Shown here piece after piece: positions 58,958-64,000 of a stretch of 64,000 bases of DNA. Source of the stretch: Acinetobacter brisouisimilis (GTDB lineage: Bacteria > Pseudomonadota > Gammaproteobacteria > Pseudomonadales > Moraxellaceae); the NCBI RefSeq assembly GCF_000368265.1, contig NZ_KB851219.1:1914474-1978473 (forward strand), read 5' to 3'. Each line of letters starts with the position of its first letter. Position 1 is the stretch's first letter. Both the position numbers and the translations under genes were made by a program. The notes under the pieces were generated by a model, which was not told the origin of the DNA, did not search any database, and saw only the letters and a program-made list of their open reading frames with translations.

Positions 58958-59971
58958 ATGCTTGAAGCTTTTTACGCAACAGAGCGTGGGAGTCTCGAAG
59001 ATGCGACCATTAATGGTGGATTCGACTTACACCCAGAATTAGTATGGATTGATCTGATTGCACCTTCACAAGAGGAGCAACAATGGGTTATTGATGCCTA
59101 TGAACAGAATCTGCCTACACTCAAATCGCTTGAAGATATTTCCTCATCTGCTCGATTCTATCGCGATGATGATGGAATTTTACATATCAGTACTTATTTT
59201 TTAACGAAAAATAAAAACTATCAGGTCGATAATGAAAGTGATGAGCATGATCATATGCTGGCAACGGTACAAACTGTTGCATTTATCTTAAATAAACAGC
59301 GCCTGCTTACGCTTCGTGGTGAGAAACTGGTGTCGTTTCGTGCATTTCGTGCTCGCGCGCGCCGCAACGATTACGAAGTAGACTATAAAGACCCTGTCTG
59401 GATTTTACTGGGATTATTCGAAGCCAAGCTTGATGAGCTTGCTGATATCTTGGAAGATATTCATAAAGATCTAGAAAAATATTCAACCGAAGTTCTCAAT
59501 AACCACCACCGCGAACAAGTGCTTGACCTTGATGACATGGTCACTCGTTTGGCACAACAAGAAGACATGCTCGGAAAAGCGCAACTGTGTTTGATCGATT
59601 TACGCCGTATTCTCAGTTTTCTGTCTCGCCCACGCGCTTTAGGTAGCCATATTTATGATGGTGAAATTCGGGAGATGAGTGAAGATGTGCGTTCCTTGGT
59701 TGAACATACAGCGTTCTTATTCCAGAAAGTACGTTTCTTACTCGATACCACATCAGGCTTCATTAACTCAGAACAAAGCGATACGATTCGTCGTTTCTCG
59801 ATTTTACCTAGTTTACTCACAGCACCGATGCTGGTCACCAGTCTCTATGGGATGAATACGACTGTTCTACCATTTGCGCATGGAGATTTCAGCTTTACTG
59901 CTGTCTCTATCATTATCGTTGCATCATTTATTCTTCCAACTGCTTATTTCCGCTGGAAAAAATGGATATAA
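58958..59971 (+). CDS. corA: CorA-family magnesium/divalent cation transporter
   Basis: Inner-membrane Mg2+ channel subunit of 337 aa. A large acidic cytoplasmic N-terminal domain is followed by two C-terminal helices with the signature YGMN between TM1 and the short periplasmic loop. GGGAGA lies before the ATG at 58958 (MLEAFYATERGS); a longer frame from 58883 is less likely. It could also carry Ni2+ or Co2+. Confidence 0.92.
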   Translation: MLEAFYATERGSLEDATINGGFDLHPELVWIDLIAPSQEEQQWVIDAYEQNLPTLKSLEDISSSARFYRDDDGILHISTYFLTKNKNYQVDNESDEHDHMLATVQTVAFILNKQRLLTLRGEKLVSFRAFRARARRNDYEVDYKDPVWILLGLFEAKLDELADILEDIHKDLEKYSTEVLNNHHREQVLDLDDMVTRLAQQEDMLGKAQLCLIDLRRILSFLSRPRALGSHIYDGEIREMSEDVRSLVEHTAFLFQKVRFLLDTTSGFINSEQSDTIRRFSILPSLLTAPMLVTSLYGMNTTVLPFAHGDFSFTAVSIIIVASFILPTAYFRWKKWI

Positions 59972-59999
59972 AAAAAGCATCCGATCTGGATGCTTTTTT
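59971..59999 (+). terminator. corA terminator
   Basis: AAAAAAGCATCC/GGATGCTTTTTT, a perfect 12-bp stem with loop GATCT, overlapping the stop codon. The A/T arms make it usable from both sides, including mlaB. Confidence 0.9.
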
Positions 60000-60011
60000 A
60001 TATTGCATGCT

Positions 60012-60302
60012 TTAACTCAACAAAATCAGATCATCCTGTAAATGGCAGGCTTCAATAATCTTGAGCATTTTGACTGGAACTGCCTGAAAATGTAGTCCCT
60101 TTTGTTCTGGCGTCTGGCGTAACCACTGTACCAAAACTGCCAGCGCAAGTGTATTACCAAGCTGTAACCCTTCCAGATTCACCACCACAGGAAAATGTGC
60201 TTGCTGGCGAATTAGCGCCAGACCTTTCTGGTAAATTTCGGCTGCATTCTCAAAATTAATCGTGCCTGACAGGCATAATTGCTGATGTTTAAGCTCAATC
60301 AC
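60012..60302 (-). CDS. mlaB: MlaB, STAS-domain subunit of the Mla transporter
   Basis: A 96-aa STAS protein that binds and stabilises the ATPase MlaF in the retrograde phospholipid transport system. The strand-helix core QLCLSGTINFENAAEIYQKGL and VVNLEGLQLGNTLALAVLVQWL is visible. Last gene of the mlaFEDCB operon, 12 bp after mlaC. Confidence 0.87.
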   Translation of the reverse strand: MIELKHQQLCLSGTINFENAAEIYQKGLALIRQQAHFPVVVNLEGLQLGNTLALAVLVQWLRQTPEQKGLHFQAVPVKMLKIIEACHLQDDLILLS

Positions 60303-60314
60303 AATGCACCTATC

Positions 60315-60944
60315 TTATTTTTTCACCGCAGCATCAGCATCTGGTTTAAAGGTCGCAATCGCTTTATCGATGTTGCCACCATTACGTTTTACAGTTGCTG
60401 CAAACTGGTTGCGGAATTGTAAGCCCAAATCAATCCCAGCCACATTAATATTACGGATTTTCCATTGGCTATTATTATCAGTCAACTGGAATGATACAGG
60501 GGTTTTTTGCCCTTGGTTAACAAAGTCAATGGTGACCACAGGGAATGCACCACCTGTAGGTTTATAAGGGCGTAGACTATAACTTTGATTGCTATATTTT
60601 GCTAAAGCCGAGCCATAGTTTTGAACTAGACTTTGACGCAAATTATGTTCAAATGCTGCACGTTGCTGTGCGGTACTGTTTTGTGGTGCAGCATAAGTTC
60701 CCATTACGATACGGGTGAATGACTGCGCATCAACATATGGGTCAAGGTTTTGTTTCACAATTGCATTGACAGATGCTGGGTTGCTTTGCAATTTGGCATG
60801 GTCTGCTTTTAAACGGCTAATCAAAGCATCTGCAACGCGTTTTACAAATACTGGCGGTGCTTCAGCAGGTGCTGCAAACGCAGTTCCTGCAATCACGCTA
60901 GATAAGATGCTTGCTGTAAGGGTTTGTTTAAATAAAGTATTCAA
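60315..60944 (-). CDS. mlaC: MlaC periplasmic phospholipid shuttle
   Basis: A 209-aa exported protein that carries phospholipid between the outer-membrane and inner-membrane Mla complexes. The signal peptide ends at TAFA-APAE. Then comes the Ttg2D/MlaC domain with FTRIVMGTYA, LRQSLVQNYGSALAKYSNQ and WKIRNINVAGIDLGLQFRNQFA. Length fits the family. Confidence 0.94.
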   Translation of the reverse strand: MNTLFKQTLTASILSSVIAGTAFAAPAEAPPVFVKRVADALISRLKADHAKLQSNPASVNAIVKQNLDPYVDAQSFTRIVMGTYAAPQNSTAQQRAAFEHNLRQSLVQNYGSALAKYSNQSYSLRPYKPTGGAFPVVTIDFVNQGQKTPVSFQLTDNNSQWKIRNINVAGIDLGLQFRNQFAATVKRNGGNIDKAIATFKPDADAAVKK

Positions 60945-60966
60945 CGTCTTACTCCTCTAAATTCTG

Positions 60967-61647
60967 CTATTGGGTGAATGAAGTCTGTGGATCAGCTGTT
61001 TGGCTCGGTTCAGAGGCCGTTTTAGTCTCTGCGGCTGTACCTGTAGATGACTTACCAGACATGCCTGTAATGAACTTACCAATCAAGTCTTCAAGATCCA
61101 TCGTCCCTTGGGTATTGCTAATCACACCGCCACGCTTGATATAATTCAAACCACCACCTGGTACAATCTTGAGGTATTTTTCCCCAAGCAGACCATTGGT
61201 TGCCACCATAATGTAAGCATCTTGGTCAATATTGGTGATGGACTTCATGTTACTCAACAGTTGCTGTTCCATTACTTTTTGTTTCGTAGCATTTGCATGT
61301 TGATAGTCATCACTATAGTGCAGTTCTTCTAGAGCATTTTGTTCTACAGTCTGTAATTGAGTCGGATTAAAAGTCGTTTTATTACCATCCAGCTCAAACG
61401 TCACTTTGGCAAGGCGCGTTACAGGGTCAAGGTCAATATATTCGACACGCCCTACGGTCACACCACTCATCGTTACCTTAGCGCGCTCTTTCAGACCATT
61501 GACATTGTCAAATGTGGCGGTCATTTCATAACTTTTACTTAAAGTACTGCCTGACAAACCACTTACTTTCATTGCCAAGAAAAACAATGCCAAGCCGAAT
61601 AGAATAACAAGTACACCTACGGCCAGCTCACTTGAACGGGACTTCAT
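60967..61647 (-). CDS. mlaD: MlaD, MCE-domain inner-membrane subunit
   Basis: A 226-aa substrate-binding subunit: one N-terminal membrane helix (LAVGVLVILFGLALFFLAM), the MCE domain with ATFDNVNGLKERAKVTMSGVTVGRV and GLLGEKYLKIVPGG, and a Ser/Thr-rich disordered tail. It forms a hexameric ring in the periplasm. The ATG overlaps the mlaE stop by one base. Confidence 0.95.
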   Translation of the reverse strand: MKSRSSELAVGVLVILFGLALFFLAMKVSGLSGSTLSKSYEMTATFDNVNGLKERAKVTMSGVTVGRVEYIDLDPVTRLAKVTFELDGNKTTFNPTQLQTVEQNALEELHYSDDYQHANATKQKVMEQQLLSNMKSITNIDQDAYIMVATNGLLGEKYLKIVPGGGLNYIKRGGVISNTQGTMDLEDLIGKFITGMSGKSSTGTAAETKTASEPSQTADPQTSFTQ

Positions 61648-62423
61648 TACACTCCTCCAAACATGACCGCAGTCAACACAAAGTCACAACCTAAAATACA
61701 CAAAGATGAATACACCACTGTACGCGTTGTTGCGGTGGAAATACCCTCTGATGTTGGCTCACAAAAATATCCCTGATATACAGCAATCCATGTACAGATC
61801 ACGGCAAATACCACACTTTTAATGATGCCGTTGACAATATCATGTTGAAATTCTACTGAGTTTTGCATGCCGCTCCAGAAAGAGCCTTCATCTACACCCA
61901 GAAAATCTACGCCCACCATTTTTCCGCCAAAAATCCCGATTGCAGCAAAAATAACGGTCAGCATCGGTAAACTGACAATCCCAGCCCACAGGCGTGGTGA
62001 CACAATACGTTTGAGTGGATCCACCCCGATCATTTCCATACTCGACAACTGCTCGGTGGCTTTCATCAAGCCAATTTCAGCGGTCAATGCAGAACCTGCT
62101 CGCCCTGCAAACAGCAAAGCTGCAACCACAGGGGCAAGCTCGCGCAGCAAGGTCAATGCCACCATCGTACCCAGCATGGTTTCACTACCGACATTCACCA
62201 GAATATTGTAGCCTTGTAAACCCAAGACCAAACCGATAAACAAGCCAGATACAGAAATAATCAATAAGGACATCACCCCGACACGGTACATTTGATAAAC
62301 AAATAAACGTATCCCGAGTCGGGTTGGCATTGAACAAATAATTTGGAGCAACATCAATGTTGCCACACCAATTCCATGTACACGTTCAATCACGCGTCGA
62401 CCCAATAAGGCTATAGCATTCAT
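61647..62423 (-). CDS. mlaE: MlaE permease
   Basis: A 258-aa ABC permease of the MlaE family with about five membrane helices. The family block [32 protein letters not shown] segment is present ([20 protein letters not shown]), followed by [14 protein letters not shown]. It moves phospholipids with MlaF. It overlaps mlaF by four bases (ATGA) and mlaD by one. Confidence 0.96.
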   Translation of the reverse strand: MNAIALLGRRVIERVHGIGVATLMLLQIICSMPTRLGIRLFVYQMYRVGVMSLLIISVSGLFIGLVLGLQGYNILVNVGSETMLGTMVALTLLRELAPVVAALLFAGRAGSALTAEIGLMKATEQLSSMEMIGVDPLKRIVSPRLWAGIVSLPMLTVIFAAIGIFGGKMVGVDFLGVDEGSFWSGMQNSVEFQHDIVNGIIKSVVFAVICTWIAVYQGYFCEPTSEGISTATTRTVVYSSLCILGCDFVLTAVMFGGV

Positions 62424-63238
62424 GAACTTACCTCTTGGCTTAAATATGCCTGATGGCTAAACTGGAAATCGACAGGGCCTTCAGCCTGCCCATTTAAAAA
62501 TTGTTGTACAAATGCAGAAGGATGTTGGCGTAGCTCTTGTGGCGTACCCTCCCCCTGAATGATGCCTTCGGCAACAATATAGATATAATCTGCAATCGAC
62601 ATGGTTTCATCGACATCATGCGAGACAATAATCGTTGTCAAATCCAGTGCTTCACGCAATGAACGAATCAGGCGAGTCAGAACACCCTTTACAATTGGGT
62701 CTTGCCCAGCGAAAGGCTCATCGTACATGATGAGTTCAGGATCAAGTGCAATGGCGCGAGCTAATGCTACACGACGGTTCATCCCACCAGATAGCTCAGA
62801 AGGCATCAACTGTTCAGCACCGCGTAAACCAACCGACTCCAATTTCAGCGCCACCAGCTCAGCAATCAGATTTTCTGGCAGTTTAGTATGTGCACGAAGT
62901 GGAAAAGCAACATTTTCATACACAGTCATGTCGGTAAATAATGCACCACTTTGAAATAGCATTCCCATACGCGCACGTGCAGCAAACAACTCATGACGCG
63001 ACATTTCTGACAAATCTTTGCCATCGAGCAGGACACAACCTTGATCGGGAGTCAACTGCCCACCAATCAGACGTAATAAAGTTGTCTTACCTGTACCTGA
63101 AGGTCCCATAATGGCAGTAATTTGCCCACGGCGAATACAAAGATTGACATTGTCATAAATGACGCGCTCGCCTCGCTTAAAGCTCAGATTCTTGATATCA
63201 ATCAATGAATCCTCTGGCACAGCTACTGTATTTTTCAT
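62420..63238 (-). CDS. mlaF: MlaF ATPase
   Basis: ABC ATP-binding protein of 272 aa. Walker [11 protein letters not shown]-loop LFQSGALF, signature [15 protein letters not shown], Walker [12 protein letters not shown] and H-loop [10 protein letters not shown]. Powers lipid movement by MlaFEDB, which keeps the outer leaflet of the outer membrane free of phospholipid. First gene of the operon; its promoter must lie in the AT-rich spacer upstream. Confidence 0.96.
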   Translation of the reverse strand: MKNTVAVPEDSLIDIKNLSFKRGERVIYDNVNLCIRRGQITAIMGPSGTGKTTLLRLIGGQLTPDQGCVLLDGKDLSEMSRHELFAARARMGMLFQSGALFTDMTVYENVAFPLRAHTKLPENLIAELVALKLESVGLRGAEQLMPSELSGGMNRRVALARAIALDPELIMYDEPFAGQDPIVKGVLTRLIRSLREALDLTTIIVSHDVDETMSIADYIYIVAEGIIQGEGTPQELRQHPSAFVQQFLNGQAEGPVDFQFSHQAYLSQEVSS

Positions 63239-63534
63239 AATGGACCAAATTCCTGCTTGATTTTCACAGCAAGTGAACTCTTCATAGGATAGAAGATTTT
63301 TAAAATTTACCTATAGATTTTACGTGACGTAGCTTACCATTTTCGCAACGGAAAAAGTTGAAGATTTTATCAATGGACGAGATAAATCGTGTAAAAAAGG
63401 TATATTTTTGTCTGTATCATATAGGTAATTAATTCAATCAAATAAGACATAAGTAAATTATTAATATAATTATTTTCATAAAGAATAATCTATTTTTTAA
63501 TACTTTCTTCAATCTTTAAAAAATAACTTTCAGT
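63239..63534. other. AT-rich spacer upstream of the mla operon
   Basis: About 300 bp with no gene. It should hold the mlaF promoter; several AT-rich -10-like hexamers are present and none stands out. Confidence 0.4.
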
Positions 63535-63565
63535 AAAAAAGCCAGTTAGAAAACTGGCTTTTTAC
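63535..63565 (-). terminator. Terminator of the arginine/glycine-rich gene
   Basis: AAAGCCAGTT/AACTGGCTTT, a 10-bp stem with loop AGAA and A/T runs on both sides, about 20 bp past the stop at 63584. Confidence 0.9.
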
Positions 63566-63583
63566 AATAAATTCTAACGAAAA

Positions 63584-64000
63584 TTAGTCGTTAAATTTAC
63601 GGCGACGCTCACCATCTTCACGACGAGGACGGTCTGCGTTGAACTCGCGGCGTGGACGTTCTTCACCACCAAAAGTACGTTTTGGACGATCATCGAAAGA
63701 ACGCTGTGGACGATCACCGAAACCACCTTCACGACGTGGAGCTGGACGATCACCGAAATCACGACGCGGACGATCAGCACCATCACGAGCTGGCTTGTAA
63801 TCTACACGGTTACCACGGTTGTCATCATTAGAACGCGGTTTGTCACCAAAGCTACGTTGTGGACGATCACCGAAACCACCTTCACGACGTGGAGCTGGAC
63901 GATCACCGAAATCACGTTTTGGACGGTCATCAAACGAACGTTGTGGACGGTCGCCAAAACCACCTTCACGACGTGGAGCTGGACGATCACCGAAATCACG
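63584..64000 (-). CDS. Arg/Gly-rich repeat tail of a probable DEAD-box RNA helicase, partial
   Basis: The minus-strand frame is open from the window edge to a TAA at 63584-63586 and gives 138 residues, all of them the low-complexity C-terminal tail. The protein repeats RDFGDRPAPRREGGFGDRPQ and RSFDDRPKR blocks three times, broken by GDKPRSNDDNRGNRVDYKPA, and ends DGERRRKFND. Such RG/RP tails bind RNA and are typical of cold-shock DEAD-box helicases in Acinetobacter; the helicase core lies outside the window, so that part is inference. Start lies beyond 64000. Confidence 0.65.
   Translation of the reverse strand, partial: RDFGDRPAPRREGGFGDRPQRSFDDRPKRDFGDRPAPRREGGFGDRPQRSFGDKPRSNDDNRGNRVDYKPARDGADRPRRDFGDRPAPRREGGFGDRPQRSFDDRPKRTFGGEERPRREFNADRPRREDGERRRKFND

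Noticed and set aside
63574..63999. Val/Ser-rich open frames on the minus strand at the right edge
   Set aside because: They are out-of-frame readings of the Arg/Gly-rich repeat; the supported frame is the one ending at 63584.
63584..64000. Regular DNA repeats resembling CRISPR or a tandem satellite
   Set aside because: They stay in one reading frame, encode an Arg/Gly-rich tail and end at a stop codon followed by a terminator.

Overview
The window is a 64-kb piece of a gammaproteobacterial chromosome, almost certainly Acinetobacter. BfmR is close to the A. baumannii BfmR that I remember. bamE diverges from fur, the order dut-algC-argB is the one known from Pseudomonadales, nrdA carries two ATP-cones, and the mlaFEDCB operon is intact. 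The species cannot be named from this sequence alone. No rRNA, tRNA or CRISPR was seen.

Layout. 1-12.0 kb is housekeeping: fur (partial), bamE, rnfH and a membrane protein, a hemerythrin, a class II amidotransferase, argB, algC, dut, rep and the envelope regulators bfmS/bfmR. 12.4-17.0 kb is the class Ia ribonucleotide reductase locus, nrdA - a 43-aa membrane peptide - nrdB, with a candidate NrdR-box pair over its promoter. 17,034-31,762 is a 14.7-kb, very AT-rich Tn7-like transposon (TnsA, TnsB, TnsC, TniQ). It is bounded by a 5-bp direct repeat AAAAC and by inverted arrays of roughly 21-bp putative TnsB sites, and it starts 11 bp after the nrdB stop. Its cargo includes a 1258-aa protein with a PD-(D/E)XK nuclease end plus an XRE regulator, and an Mrr-like nuclease followed by a DUF4365-TPR protein. 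All of these look like defence genes. 32.0-40.5 kb is an accessory redox/electrophile-metabolism cluster under an HxlR regulator (two old-yellow-enzyme homologues, two paralogous hydrolases, SDR, quinone reductase, aldo/keto reductase), with signs of decay. 41.2-51.3 kb holds two LysR-controlled metabolic groups, adenosine deaminase, a dicarboxylate symporter and tesB. 51.6-64.0 kb is core again: plsB, recG, comF, a LOG protein, corA, mlaFEDCB and the arginine/glycine-rich tail of a probable RNA helicase running off the window.

The most interesting part is the transposon. Its TniQ is 650 aa and carries about five or six repeated helix-turn-helix units after the zinc-binding part, which would suit long sequence-specific target recognition. 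Directly outside its right end lies a 48-bp sequence (31,769-31,816) that matches the element's own left end at about 36 of 48 positions, with the terminus and the 21-bp spacing conserved. This looks like the stump of an older related element that used the same site. Together these point to a Tn7-like lineage that uses the 3' end of nrdB as an attachment site, as Tn7 uses glmS. The element also carries a strong terminator just inside its left end, which would replace the host terminator it displaced.

Coordinates, motif positions and repeat matches were read by eye from the sequence. Family assignments rest on recalled motifs and not on database searches.
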